Assembly: GCA_017458185.1 (NCBI GenBank) | Contig: JAFTFY010000032.1 | Coordinates: forward strand, 1 to 38,080 | Length of the DNA stretch: 38,080 nt | Source: Neisseriaceae bacterium | GTDB taxonomy: Bacteria; Pseudomonadota; Gammaproteobacteria; Burkholderiales; Neisseriaceae | Reading direction: 5' to 3' | Shown here: in pieces, positions 1 to 7,869 of the stretch | Numbering within the stretch: position 1 is the stretch's first letter | Layout of the letters: every line of letters starts with the position of its first letter | Made by a program: the position numbers and the translations under genes | Notes under the pieces: model-generated | Told to the model about the DNA's origin: nothing | Database searches by the model: none | What the model saw: the letters and a program-made list of their open reading frames with translations, nothing else

Positions 1-75
1 AATTTATGACTTATATTTTAACTGTTAATATTGCTAAAAAACAATTACCGTAAATATTTTTCAGGCAGCCTAAAA

Positions 76-1386
76 ATGAACAACACCGACCTATTCCAAA
101 CCGAGCCCACTGCTCCATTAGCCGAGAGAATGCGTCCCAAAACCATTGATGAAGTTGTGGGGCAGCAACATTTAGTGGGCAAAAATCGTCCCTTACGCCT
201 TGCTATTGAAAGTGGCAAGCCACATTCGATGATTTTGTGGGGGCCGCCTGGTGTGGGCAAAACCACGCTGGCACGGCTGTTTGCGGACGCGTTTGCCGCT
301 CAATTTCTGCCCCTGTCGGCGGTGTTTTCAGGCGTGAAAGACATTCGTGAAGCGGTTGAAAAAGCCCAAATTACTTTGGCACGCAATCAGCAAACCATTC
401 TTTTTGTTGATGAAGTTCATCGTTTTAACAAGTCGCAACAGGACGCTTTTTTGCCGTATGTGGAAAGCGGTTTGTTTTTCTTTATCGGGGCGACTACGGA
501 AAATCCGTCTTTTGAAGTCAATTCTGCCCTGTTGTCGCGTTCGCGAGTTTATACGCTTAACGCATTGAATACAAACGATTTATTGATTTTATTAGATAAA
601 GTTTTCAGGCTGCCTGAATATGCCGATTTGCAAATGGATCAAAACACACGGCAATATTTATGCGAATTGGCAGACGGCGATGCACGCCGTTTGTTGAATA
701 TGGCAGAACAACTTTTTACCGCCGCAAAAACACAACAAATTCAAACGCTTGATAATAAATTTTTATCAACCATGCTCGACAGGCAAGCACGGCGGTTTGA
801 TAAAGGCGGTGAAAATTTTTATGACCAAATTTCGGCATTGCATAAGTCGGTGCGTGGCTCGCACCCGAATGCGGCGTTATACTGGCTGTGCCGTATGTTA
901 GACGGCGGTGCAGACGCACGCTACTTGGCTCGCCGCATTGTCCGCATGGCGTGGGAAGATATTGGCTTGGCAGACCCCAGAGCCTTGCAAATTGCGAATG
1001 ACGCAGCGGCAACTTATGAACGATTAGGCTCGCCCGAAGGCGAATTGGCATTAGCCCAAGCGGTGATTTATTTATCGTGTGCCGCCAAAAGCAATGCAGG
1101 CTATAACGCTTATAATCAAGCCCGCAAATTTGCCGCCGAACACGGCTCTGCCGCCGTGCCACTGCACCTACGCAACGCCCCCACGCGCTTAATGAAAGAA
1201 TTGGGCTACGGCAAACAATACCGCTACGCCCACGATGAGCCCAACGCTTACGCCGCAGGTGAAACCTATATGCCTGACGGTATGCCCGAACCTGAATTTT
1301 ATCAACCCAAAGATTACGGCTTGGAAATTCAAATCAAAGAAAAATTGGCTCGGTTGAAGAAGTTAGATGAAGACAGTGAGCAGTGA
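76..1386 (+). CDS. rarA: Replication-associated recombination protein A (RarA/MgsA), AAA+ ATPase
   Basis: This is a clamp-loader-like AAA+ ATPase that acts at stalled replication forks (family knowledge). The 436-residue protein starts NNTDLFQTEPTAPLAERMRP and has a Walker A motif, GPPGVGKTT, near residue 60, a Walker B motif, ILFVDEVHRFNK, near 110, and the conserved SQQDAFLPYVE segment. The C-terminal half has the family's MAWEDIGLADP and LRNAPT stretches. The frame is open upstream from a TTG at 31, but the ATG at 76 gives the family N-terminus; the extra residues would only translate an uptake sequence (58-74). No strong ribosome-binding site is visible. The last residues (DSEQ) and the stop codon lie in the first repeat unit of the downstream intergenic element, so the C-terminus may have been altered by that repeat. 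It converges on the moxR gene. Confidence 0.95.
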   Translation: MNNTDLFQTEPTAPLAERMRPKTIDEVVGQQHLVGKNRPLRLAIESGKPHSMILWGPPGVGKTTLARLFADAFAAQFLPLSAVFSGVKDIREAVEKAQITLARNQQTILFVDEVHRFNKSQQDAFLPYVESGLFFFIGATTENPSFEVNSALLSRSRVYTLNALNTNDLLILLDKVFRLPEYADLQMDQNTRQYLCELADGDARRLLNMAEQLFTAAKTQQIQTLDNKFLSTMLDRQARRFDKGGENFYDQISALHKSVRGSHPNAALYWLCRMLDGGADARYLARRIVRMAWEDIGLADPRALQIANDAAATYERLGSPEGELALAQAVIYLSCAAKSNAGYNAYNQARKFAAEHGSAAVPLHLRNAPTRLMKELGYGKQYRYAHDEPNAYAAGETYMPDGMPEPEFYQPKDYGLEIQIKEKLARLKKLDEDSEQ

Positions 1387-1570
1387 GCAATTAGCAGTGA
1401 GCAGTTGTTTTGTTTTGCCTTGCGGCAAAACGGATTATTTTTAAGATAACGCTTCGATTGTTTTTCAGGCTGCCTGAAAGAAAAATCGAAGCGTTATCTA
1501 AATAAATAATCGTCAAGCCTGACAAGGCTTGACTTAATCACTGCTCACTGCTCACTACTAACTGCTCACT
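1380..1570. repeat. Intergenic gene-end element, copy 1
   Basis: A composite inverted repeat between two convergent genes. Outer arms are short runs of AGCAGTGAG (left) and CTGCTCACT (right). Inside are a GCC-TTGC-GGC hairpin, then a long stem (GATAACGCTTCGAT at left, ATCGAAGCGTTATC at right) with an uptake sequence at its centre near 1463, then a hairpin of GTCAAGCC and GGCTTGAC. Related copies lie at 6222-6320, 23159-23692 and 35206-35306. It probably works as a bidirectional terminator for rarA and moxR; this is inferred from structure and position. Confidence 0.75.
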
Positions 1571-1572
1571 AT

Positions 1573-2481
1573 TTAAGCCACTGCCACACTGCGTAAAATT
1601 TCCGTCAATGCGGTTTGGCTATCATTGCCCCTTTGCAAAGTTTTTAGGCGGTGTCCTGCCACAGGCAGAAATATCGCCTGCACATCTTCGGGCAGAACCA
1701 TATTGCGGTTTTCAATATAAGCATGGGCTTTGGCGGCTTTGATTAACGCCAAACCAGCCCTAGGACTTAATCCTTGCACAAAAACCCCTTCCACACGCGT
1801 GGCATTGACCAGCCGATAAACATAATCCACCAAAGCGTCTGACACAGGCATTTCATCAACCGCCTTTTGCATTTGCATAAGCAGTTCAGGATTTAAGGCT
1901 GCCTGAATGCGTTTAATATTTTCCCGCCGAGAACCGTGTTTGAACAAATATTTTTCCGACTGTTCAAACGGATAACCGATTGAAATACGCATTAAAAAGC
2001 GGTCTAACTGCGATTCAGGCAGGGGAAAAGTGCCGATTTGTTCAGACGGATTTTGCGTTGCCACCACCACAAACGGCTTGGGCAGGGCATACGAAGTGCC
2101 GTCAATCGACACCTGCCGCTCTTCCATCGCTTCCAAAAGAGCCGACTGCACTTTGGGAGACGCACGGTTAATTTCGTCCGCTAATAAAAAATGATGAAAT
2201 ACAGGGCCTTCCTGAAACACAAACTGCCCTTCGTTTGGGCGAAAAATATTCGTGCCAAGCAAATCCGCAGGCAGCATATCGTTGGTAAATTGCACGCGTC
2301 CAAAGTTTAAGCCCAAAACCGCCGCCAAACCCTGTGCCAGCGTGGTTTTACCAACACCAGGCACATCTTCTAACAACAAATGCCCGTCCGCCAAAAGGCA
2401 CACCACAGAAAGCCTGACGGCTTCTTCCTTGCCCAAAATTAAATTGTCTAATGTTTGAAAAACGCTGTTCAGATTGCTCAT
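1573..2481 (-). CDS. MoxR-family AAA+ ATPase
   Basis: A 302-residue MoxR-type ATPase. Members act as chaperones that help assemble or activate metal-containing or cell-envelope complexes (family knowledge). Walker A is GVGKTT at residues 42-47, and the Walker B block is FLLADEINRASPKVQSALLE at about 98-117, diagnostic for MoxR. Sensor-type motifs TQNPSEQ and PESQLDRF follow, and the C-terminal lid carries LSPRAGLALIKAAKAHA. MoxR genes usually sit with DUF58 and TgpA-like transglutaminase genes. Here a TgpA-like gene is about 15 kb away and no DUF58 gene is in the window, so the usual operon appears dispersed. An in-frame uptake sequence lies near 1893. Function is certain at family level only. 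Confidence 0.93.
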   Translation of the reverse strand: MSNLNSVFQTLDNLILGKEEAVRLSVVCLLADGHLLLEDVPGVGKTTLAQGLAAVLGLNFGRVQFTNDMLPADLLGTNIFRPNEGQFVFQEGPVFHHFLLADEINRASPKVQSALLEAMEERQVSIDGTSYALPKPFVVVATQNPSEQIGTFPLPESQLDRFLMRISIGYPFEQSEKYLFKHGSRRENIKRIQAALNPELLMQMQKAVDEMPVSDALVDYVYRLVNATRVEGVFVQGLSPRAGLALIKAAKAHAYIENRNMVLPEDVQAIFLPVAGHRLKTLQRGNDSQTALTEILRSVAVA

Positions 2482-2577
2482 ATTGGTTTTACTTTGAGAT
2501 GAAAAAAGTGGCTTATTTTAACACGCTTATGTGATGACGATTGCCTTTTCAGGCTACCTGATTTTTGACAAAGTCAA

Positions 2578-3021
2578 TATAGTCGGTTCACAGCAAAAGC
2601 AGGCAAGGCAACGAGCCGAAGACAGTATAGTCAAACAACTTCAAAATACAAAAAATAAAAATAACATACTGTGCATAAATATTCTACGATTTAAATTTAA
2701 TCCTGTGTGTCATTACGAGCCAAGCCGAAAGGCTTGGCGTGGTAATCCAGTAAAAAAATCGTAGATTTTTTTACCAACGCCGCAGGCGTTGTAACGACAA
2801 GGTTCATAAACAATTTAAGGCTACCTGAAATGATAGCAGATAAGTCCGTTACAACGCCTTGCGGCGTTGATGAATTGCTATGCAATTCATTGGATTGCCA
2901 CGACAGGACTTCGTCCTGTCTCGCAATGACACAGTTTTTAACATTTTGAAGTTGTTTAACTATATAAAATAATACGGCAAGGCGAAGCAACGCTGCATGA
3001 TTTTGCTGTGAATCGACTATA
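2578..3021. mobile_element. Correia-like element interrupted by a 335-bp MITE
   Basis: The left part (2578-2627) starts TATAGTCGGTTCACAGCAAA and runs through the core GCAAGGC..GACAGTATA. The right part (2963-3021) resumes with AATACGGCAAGGCGAAGCAAC and ends in the matching arm, TTTGCTGTGAATCGACTATA. The core matches the neisserial Correia repeat enclosed element as I recall it (GACAGTACAAATAGTACGGCA). The interruption falls at the TA of the core and duplicates it. The 594-base gene gap 2482-3075 holds this element, the MITE, an uptake-sequence variant at 2549 and no gene that I can support. Confidence 0.75.
2628..2962. mobile_element. 335-bp MITE, copy A
   Basis: Flanked by TA (2626-2627 and 2963-2964). 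Terminal inverted repeats are TAGTCAAACAACTTC at the left and GAAGTTGTTTAACTA at the right. It has no coding capacity. Inside are a series of short hairpins: one bordered by GTCATTACGAG and GTGGTAATCC, one A/T-rich hairpin, two AACGCC..GGCGTT hairpins and one bordered by GGATTGCC and CGCAATGAC. A variant uptake sequence (AGGCTACCTGAA) lies near the centre. A second copy of identical length, in inverted orientation, is at 23237-23571. Confidence 0.8.
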
Positions 3022-3075
3022 AAAGAATTGCAAAGCAATCAAACCACAGTTTAGGCAAGCGAAGTGAAGCCCAAA

Positions 3076-3564
3076 CTAATCTTCTTCTTTTTCCCATATT
3101 TTCAAGGCGTTATGTATTATTTCCATAGAAAAGCCACGATATTGCAAAAAGCGATAGGCTTTTTGTTGTTCGTTTGCTGTTAAACGGCGGGGTGTGCCTA
3201 ATTTTTTATGCAAAATGGCTACGGCTGTGGCAAGTTGTGTTTCTTTATCGGGCAAAAATTCGCTTGCGTCTTGTAAATTCACGCCTTTTTGTTTTAGGTT
3301 TTCTATCAACCGTCCATTACCGTATTTTGCTTGTTTGCTGTGAATAAAATTTTCGCTAAATCGTTTATCTGATTGCAAATTTCTTTCAATTAAGCGTTCT
3401 AAAACGCTGGCAATATCGTCTTGATTGTCCGTATATTGTGCTAATTTTTGTTGCAATTCATAACGCGTATATTCCCGCCGCGATAGATAATCTAACGCTT
3501 TGTTATATAACTCTTTTTGCGATAAAGGTTCAGGCTGCCTGAATGTTTTTGAGTAAATCATCAT
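3076..3564 (-). CDS. recX: Regulatory protein RecX
   Basis: RecX binds RecA filaments and limits recombinase activity (family knowledge). The 162-residue product shows the repeated three-helix pattern: KALDYLSRREYTRYELQQKL, then DIASVLERLIERNLQSDKRFSENFIHSKQAKYGNGRLIENLKQKGV in shape, and finally AYRFLQYRGFSMEIIHNALK. Its length is normal for the short form of the family. There are two adjacent start codons, at 3564 and 3561. The first lies inside the end of a Correia-like element, so 3561 may be the ancestral start. Residues 8-12 (FRQPE) are translated from an uptake sequence. recA is not in the window. Confidence 0.92.
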   Translation of the reverse strand: MMIYSKTFRQPEPLSQKELYNKALDYLSRREYTRYELQQKLAQYTDNQDDIASVLERLIERNLQSDKRFSENFIHSKQAKYGNGRLIENLKQKGVNLQDASEFLPDKETQLATAVAILHKKLGTPRRLTANEQQKAYRFLQYRGFSMEIIHNALKIWEKEED

Positions 3565-3773
3565 AATCTTTTCAATTCAAAATAAGACAAGACGGCGAAG
3601 TCGCAGACAGTATCGATATAGTCGTTTCAGTTCAAAATATACCAAGACGGCGAAGTCGCAGACAGTATAAATAATACGGCAAGACAAGCCAACGCAGGTA
3701 GATTTTGAAATGGAACGACTATAATACGGCAAGACGAGCCAACGCCGTATTATTTTGAAGTCAAAAGATTATA
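3562..3773. mobile_element. Correia-like element interrupted by a second Correia-like element
   Basis: Outer arms are CATAATCTTTTCAATTCAAA at the left (3562-3581) and, read on the minus strand, TATAATCTTTTGACTTCAAA at the right (ending 3773). The left half carries the core AAGACGGCGAAGTCGCAGACAG (3588 on), and the right half resumes as AATACGGCAAGACGAGCC (3724 on). A complete copy sits between them at 3617-3723. The right arm encodes the last residues and stop codon of gph; the left arm contains the first ATG of recX. Confidence 0.7.
3617..3723. mobile_element. Correia-like element, complete 107-bp copy
   Basis: Left arm TATAGTCGTTTCAGTTCAAA; the right arm read on the minus strand is TATAGTCGTTCCATTTCAAA. 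The core contains GACAGTATAAATAATACGGC. It lies within the core of an older element at 3562-3773. Confidence 0.75.
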
Positions 3774-4445
3774 TAATTGCCCAAAGTGGTTGATGACGCA
3801 ATCGGGTTTGGTTTCTTCGCTTAAAACTAATTCGTCCATTTTGCCATAACCAAACGACACGCCCACCACTGGGCAGCCTGCGTTACGGGCGGCGAGTATG
3901 TCGTTTTTGGAATCGCCTACCATAAGTAAGTTTTCGGCTTGAATATTCAACACTTCGCAGATATGAAGCAAAGGCAGTGCGGACGGTTTTTTTTCAGGCA
4001 GCGTGTCGCCGCCGATAATCAGCGAAAATAAATCGGCAATTTTTAATTGTTCTAACAAGGGTTTAGCAAAAACTTGCGATTTGTTGGTCATCACTGCCAA
4101 AGGCAGTTTCAGCGTTTTTAACAAGGCTAATGTGTCTGCCACTTGCGGATAAAGTTGGCTACGAACGCATAAATTTTGGGCGTAATATTGTGCATACAAG
4201 GCAAAACCTTGCTCCCACAAATCTTGCGGTGCAAAACTTGCGTGGTCGTTGGTTAAAGCCCGATGAACCAGCCGCCCGATGCCGTCTCCCACAAATGACA
4301 ACAAAACGCCCTCATCAAGCGGCGGCATATTGAGTGCGGCACGCATGGCATTTGCCGCATTTGCCAAATCACCCACAGTATCCGCCAGCGTGCCGTCTAA
4401 ATCAAAGGCTACGGCTTGGATATGATTAAATTTTTGATGATTCAT
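3750..4445 (-). CDS. gph: Phosphoglycolate phosphatase (HAD superfamily)
   Basis: Hydrolyses 2-phosphoglycolate, including that formed when 3'-phosphoglycolate DNA ends are repaired (family knowledge). The 231-residue protein has HAD motif I, FDLDGTLADT, with D15 and D17, a helical cap domain beginning DLANAANAMRAAL, motif II in LPLAVMTNKS, the motif III lysine in GGDTLPEKKPS, and motif IV in MVGDSKNDILAARNAG. VVGVSFGYG follows, typical of Gph. The last codons (LLTSK) and the stop fall inside the arm of a Correia-like element, so the original C-terminus may have differed slightly. A partial uptake sequence is embedded near 3993, and an intact one lies just upstream at 4465. Confidence 0.93.
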   Translation of the reverse strand: MNHQKFNHIQAVAFDLDGTLADTVGDLANAANAMRAALNMPPLDEGVLLSFVGDGIGRLVHRALTNDHASFAPQDLWEQGFALYAQYYAQNLCVRSQLYPQVADTLALLKTLKLPLAVMTNKSQVFAKPLLEQLKIADLFSLIIGGDTLPEKKPSALPLLHICEVLNIQAENLLMVGDSKNDILAARNAGCPVVGVSFGYGKMDELVLSEETKPDCVINHFGQLYNLLTSK

Positions 4446-4542
4446 GGTGTGCTTTCTATTTTTTTCAGGCTGCCTGAATTTAATACGGTATCGTTGTAAT
4501 ACCTTATTTCTTAATTACATTTGGTTATCTTAAATCATTATT

Positions 4543-4635
4543 AACGCCCTGACAACGCCTATCGGCGTTGGTGTATTGCTATCGCAATACACTGGATTAC
4601 CACGCATTGACTGCGTCAATGCTCGTAATGACACA
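4543..4635. repeat. Hairpin-module cluster (half of the MITE pattern)
   Basis: Three consecutive hairpins follow the module order seen in the 335-bp MITEs: AACGCC-TATC-GGCGTT, then GTGTATTGC-TAT-CGCAATACAC, then a stem of GCATTGAC and GTCAATGC bordered by GGATTACCAC and TCGTAATGAC. No TA-flanked arms are visible, so it is either a decayed MITE or a free module. The rest of the 4446-4662 gap has uptake sequences near 4465 and 4649. Confidence 0.65.
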
Positions 4636-4662
4636 GGAAAAAAAAATCAGGCTGCCTGAAAG

Positions 4663-5031
4663 TTATTCGCAAATGTGTTGTTGTAGAAAAGTAGATAATT
4701 CTGCCACAGAAATTTTGCTGTCTGCCACAGCAACCATAATATCGTCTAATCCATTATTTTCTTGAATAACAATACCTTGTGTTTCGAGATACGACAACAT
4801 AGTTACCATTGCGGTGCGTTTATTGCCGTCTAAAAAAGCGTGGGCTTTGGCAATAGCAACCGCATACAAGGCGGCAATATCAAAAATATTTTCTGTATTT
4901 TCATATGCTTGCCAGTGGATAATGCGGTTTAATGCACTTTCTAACTTACCCAAATCCACACCGCCTTTTAAGCCTTGTTCCTTGCTTAAAATGTGTTCGT
5001 GTATGGATAAAACATTTTCTAAATCAATCAT
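4663..5031 (-). CDS. doc: Doc-type (death-on-curing) Fic-fold toxin
   Basis: Doc toxins phosphorylate elongation factor EF-Tu and stop translation (established for the P1 Doc protein). The 122-residue protein carries the Fic-family motif HAFLDGNKR at residues 64-72, with catalytic H64, and an N-terminal LKGGVDLGKLESALNR segment typical of Doc. It overlaps the upstream small gene by four bases (ATGA), the usual antitoxin-first arrangement. The product is complete and the motif intact, so the toxin is predicted to be active. Confidence 0.9.
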   Translation of the reverse strand: MIDLENVLSIHEHILSKEQGLKGGVDLGKLESALNRIIHWQAYENTENIFDIAALYAVAIAKAHAFLDGNKRTAMVTMLSYLETQGIVIQENNGLDDIMVAVADSKISVAELSTFLQQHICE

Positions 5032-5192
5032 TTATCTGCTAACGCTTTAATTTCTTTGGCATGTCGTTGCATGACTCTTTGCACGGCGGCATTCAGCACT
5101 CTTTTACCCGCTTCACCTGTCAGTTCCATGGCAACGGGTCGCCATTTTTCATCAACACTATGGGGCTTGTGTGGATTTGTGTTTTGCTTCAT
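5028..5192 (-). CDS. Small putative antitoxin partner of Doc
   Basis: A 54-residue protein (MKQNTNPHKPHSVDEKWRPV at the N-terminus, VMQRHAKEIKALADK at the C-terminus). It starts eight bases after a strong ribosome-binding site (AGGAG) and its stop codon overlaps the doc start (ATGA). The tail is a charged amphipathic helix, like the toxin-neutralising tail of Phd. I see no Phd/YefM-type N-terminal DNA-binding domain, which in Phd precedes that tail; the whole protein is shorter than Phd (about 73 residues). Antitoxin function is inferred from position and overlap. An uptake sequence lies upstream at 5212. Confidence 0.75.
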   Translation of the reverse strand: MKQNTNPHKPHSVDEKWRPVAMELTGEAGKRVLNAAVQRVMQRHAKEIKALADK

Positions 5193-5232
5193 TATTGTTG
5201 CTCCTTATATTTTTCAGGCTGCCTGAAAGCGT

Positions 5233-6210
5233 TTAATAACAATCCCAATTATACAGCACACGGGAAAAATCTCGCTTTTTCAAATCTTCGGGTTCAATAA
5301 AGAATTGCCCCATACCAGCCTCCATTATATCAATATTGCTTTCTTCAAACTCTGCATCTATTTGCAATAATAATGTGCGATATTTACCCTTTTCTCTGGG
5401 GTCTTTGTCTATCAAAAAAGGATAGCCGCCTATCCAGTGTCCTGCATTTAAACGATATGAATTATCAATAAATTCTTCACTCAAAACTGCGTCCCAATTT
5501 TCAATTTCATCATCGCTGAAAGAAATTTCCAGCGTTTGTGCCGCTTGTTTGAGTATCGATTTAAAGTGTTCCAAATTACCAGTTCCCTGATAACTTTCGG
5601 TTAATTCAAAAGAAAGTTGATATTGATAAATAACAAGAAAATTAAAAGTATCGACAGCGGGAATGTTCAATGCCGACAGGGATTGTTCGCTGATATTTTC
5701 ATCAATTTTATCGTGATACACCACACGCCAACCATTTTGTTGCTGTGGATTTTTCCAATCCAAACCATTGTAGTATTCTTTTTCATCAGGCGACAGAAAA
5801 ATCTGCAATAAACCCGTTTCAGGAAAATCGGGCAAATGGGGAATTTCGGCAAAATTTAATTGAGCCAATAAAATTAACCTATTTCCTTTATTATCAGTAG
5901 GATAAGGCATTTTTGTATCCCAATACGGCATACCGCCAAATTTGGACACACACAAAGGTAAATGGTCTGATTTTTGGGCAGTTATTTTTACCGCAGAAAC
6001 CGCACTGATTTTTTTAATTTCAGCCAATAAGCGTTGTTCTTCTTCTGCTGTTAATTTGCTTTCGTGCTTGGCGATTTCTTGTGCATTGTACACAGCACTC
6101 GCATGCTTTGCCATACGCCTTATCTCAAAACGAACCTTCAATACCAAAAGAGCAAACGCACAAACAACAAACAATATTATTATCAAGATGACTTTTAACA
6201 CGGCAAGCAT
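5233..6210 (-). CDS. DUF1963 (YwqG-like) protein with N-terminal membrane anchor
   Basis: A 325-residue protein. Residues about 4-25 (VLKVILIIILFVVCAFALLV) form one membrane segment, so the rest is probably held at the inner membrane. The soluble part matches the YwqG/DUF1963 pattern: KFGGMPYWDT, LILLAQLNFAEIPHLPDFP, GLLQIFLS, GYPFLID, LLLQID and the C-terminal FFIEPEDLKKRDFSRVLYNW. The biochemical role of this family is not known to me. The ribosome-binding site AAAGGA is the end of the uptake sequence just upstream (near 6221). The downstream neighbour is the uptake sequence at 5212 and then the Doc pair; no functional link is evident. Confidence 0.8.
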   Translation of the reverse strand: MLAVLKVILIIILFVVCAFALLVLKVRFEIRRMAKHASAVYNAQEIAKHESKLTAEEEQRLLAEIKKISAVSAVKITAQKSDHLPLCVSKFGGMPYWDTKMPYPTDNKGNRLILLAQLNFAEIPHLPDFPETGLLQIFLSPDEKEYYNGLDWKNPQQQNGWRVVYHDKIDENISEQSLSALNIPAVDTFNFLVIYQYQLSFELTESYQGTGNLEHFKSILKQAAQTLEISFSDDEIENWDAVLSEEFIDNSYRLNAGHWIGGYPFLIDKDPREKGKYRTLLLQIDAEFEESNIDIMEAGMGQFFIEPEDLKKRDFSRVLYNWDCY

Positions 6211-6221
6211 ATTGTTTTCCT

Positions 6222-6320
6222 TTCAGGCAGCCTGAAAAAATTATCGAAGCGTTATCTTAATATATAGCCGTCAAGCCAAAGGCTTGACGAAATAACTGCT
6301 CACTACTCACTGCTCACTAA
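6222..6320. repeat. Intergenic gene-end element, copy 3 (right half)
   Basis: Begins with an uptake sequence, then ATCGAAGCGTTATCT, then a hairpin of GTCAAGCC and GGCTTGAC, and ends with CTGCTCACTACTCACTGCTC. It corresponds to the right half of the element at 1380-1570 and lies just downstream of the stop codon of the gene at 6336-7082. Confidence 0.7.
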
Positions 6321-6335
6321 ATTTCAGCCTGAAAT

Positions 6336-7082
6336 CTATTCCACGCCATATTCATCAAGCAAGGCGGCATAGAGTTTTGCTGTGGCAAGGCAATCGGATA
6401 AGGTGTTGATTTTTTGGCGGAAAATGCCGTAATACAAGCACACGGTTTGTAAATCGAAACTGTCCATGACAGCGGTAAGTTTGTGTTGTGCCATTTTTTG
6501 CGTATCGAATAAGCGGCGGTTTTTGTGATTATCGCGGTAATCAAAACCGTATTTATATAAGAATTTCAATACAATAGGCATATTGTGTGCCAGCAAGTCG
6601 TCTTTGTCTATATATTGAATTAGGGCGGGTAAAACGGCGGACACTGTGGGTTTGGATAGGGTGATTTTGTCGTTGGGGTTAATTTCACTAAAAAACACGG
6701 AAATCGGCTGAAAATCGCGACATTTCATTGCAGATAGCGACAAAATGCCGTCTTTTAGGCGATTTCCTGTGCTTTCAATCGCCAAAACGGTGAAATCGCC
6801 TACGCTGTTTTTTCGCGTGGTTTTGCGGGGCATAAACACTTTTTCGCGTGCCATATCGAAAATGGTGCGAATTTTGAAAAAATCTTTTTTATCGGTTAAA
6901 TCAATCGACACGGGCGGTATGTGGCTTAATTCTTTGTCAAATGCTGCCACTGCCGCTTGCCATTCTGGCGTTTGGTGTTCGGCTTGTTTTTGGCGCTCCA
7001 AAAGCAACAAGCGTTGGTGTCGCCAGTATTCTTCGGGCGAAGTTTGTTCGTGCAATGATACGCTGTTGGCTTGATTGCTCAT
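6336..7082 (-). CDS. DnaQ-like 3'-5' exonuclease-fold protein, probably inactive
   Basis: A 248-residue protein with an N-terminal helical extension (about 1-95) and a C-terminal DEDD exonuclease-like fold. The Exo I position reads FTVLAIESTG (about 97-106) where active enzymes have D-x-E: the first aspartate is A101. Exo II reads LLAHNMPIVLKFL (163-175), with V171 where aspartate is expected. Exo III reads INTLSDCLATAKLYAALLDE, with N226 at the usual histidine and D230 kept. The overall spacing fits the family, but at least two metal ligands are missing, so catalysis is doubtful. Its start codon lies three bases after the rpe stop, and its ribosome-binding site (AAAGGA) comes from the uptake sequence that ends rpe. 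Confidence 0.75.
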   Translation of the reverse strand: MSNQANSVSLHEQTSPEEYWRHQRLLLLERQKQAEHQTPEWQAAVAAFDKELSHIPPVSIDLTDKKDFFKIRTIFDMAREKVFMPRKTTRKNSVGDFTVLAIESTGNRLKDGILSLSAMKCRDFQPISVFFSEINPNDKITLSKPTVSAVLPALIQYIDKDDLLAHNMPIVLKFLYKYGFDYRDNHKNRRLFDTQKMAQHKLTAVMDSFDLQTVCLYYGIFRQKINTLSDCLATAKLYAALLDEYGVE

Positions 7083-7085
7083 TTT

Positions 7086-7763
7086 TTATCCTTTCAGGCA
7101 GCCTTGTTTTAAGGCTGAAATGGCTTGTGCATAGTCTTTCTGCCCAAAAATTGCCGAGCCTGCCACGAAGATTTCTGCACCGTCTGCTGCCAAGTTGGCG
7201 ATATTGTTGGCTTTTATGCCGCCATCAACTTCAATCGGAATACGCCGCCCTGTTTGTTGTTCGTGTGTATCGCAAATTTGCCGTAGGCGGCGGATTTTGG
7301 CACGCATCGCAGGAATAAATTTTTGCCCGCCAAAACCAGGATTAACCGACATTAACAAAATCATATCTAATTTATCCATGACATGTTCAAGTATATTCAA
7401 GGGTGTCGCAGGATTTAACGCCAAGGCTGCCTGAACATTTTTTTCATGAATTAAGGATAAAGAACGGTCAATATGGCGAGATGCTTCGGGGTGAAACGAA
7501 ATTATATTCGCCCCCGCGTCCGCAAAGGCGGCAATCATATCATCAACGGGTTCAACCATTAAATGCACATCAATCGGTGTTGCACCCGCATAGGGCTTTA
7601 ATGCACGACACACCATTGCTCCAAAGGTTAAATTCGGCACATAGTGATTGTCCATCACATCAAAGTGAATCATATCCGCACCTGCGGCAATCACCGCTTG
7701 GACTTCTTCACCTAATCGAGCAAAATCCGCCGATAAAATGCTGGGGGCAATGCGATACGCCAT
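7086..7763 (-). CDS. rpe: Ribulose-phosphate 3-epimerase
   Basis: Interconverts ribulose 5-phosphate and xylulose 5-phosphate in the pentose phosphate pathway. The 225-residue TIM-barrel protein starts [19 protein letters not shown] and has the metal and catalytic motifs [47 protein letters not shown] and IEVDGGI. A GTG ten codons upstream (7793) is in frame, but the ATG at 7763 matches the family start. The last residues (QGCLKG) are translated from an uptake sequence, which also supplies the ribosome-binding site of the next gene, three bases downstream. The two genes are probably co-transcribed. An uptake sequence also occurs in frame near 7421. Confidence 0.95.
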   Translation of the reverse strand: MAYRIAPSILSADFARLGEEVQAVIAAGADMIHFDVMDNHYVPNLTFGAMVCRALKPYAGATPIDVHLMVEPVDDMIAAFADAGANIISFHPEASRHIDRSLSLIHEKNVQAALALNPATPLNILEHVMDKLDMILLMSVNPGFGGQKFIPAMRAKIRRLRQICDTHEQQTGRRIPIEVDGGIKANNIANLAADGAEIFVAGSAIFGQKDYAQAISALKQGCLKG

Positions 7764-7869
7764 AATGATTTCCGAAAATATTTTTGACCCCACATTATAA
7801 CGAATTTTTATGCGTTTCAGGCTGCCTGAAAAATTTTTAAGGGGCTGTTTTTGGATTGCTCACAGAGAA

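Noticed and set aside
716..1162. A 148-codon open frame on the minus strand inside rarA
   Set aside because: It lies opposite a strongly conserved gene, has no ribosome-binding site and a composition expected of a shadow frame.
2697..3038. A 113-codon open frame on the minus strand between moxR and recX
   Set aside because: It is made of MITE and Correia-like repeat sequence; the product has no recognisable domain.
7843..7862. A remnant of the IS1595-like end, GGGGCTGTTTTTGGATTG
   Set aside because: Only the first eight bases match the end at 37943, and no transposase remnant or second end is found nearby.
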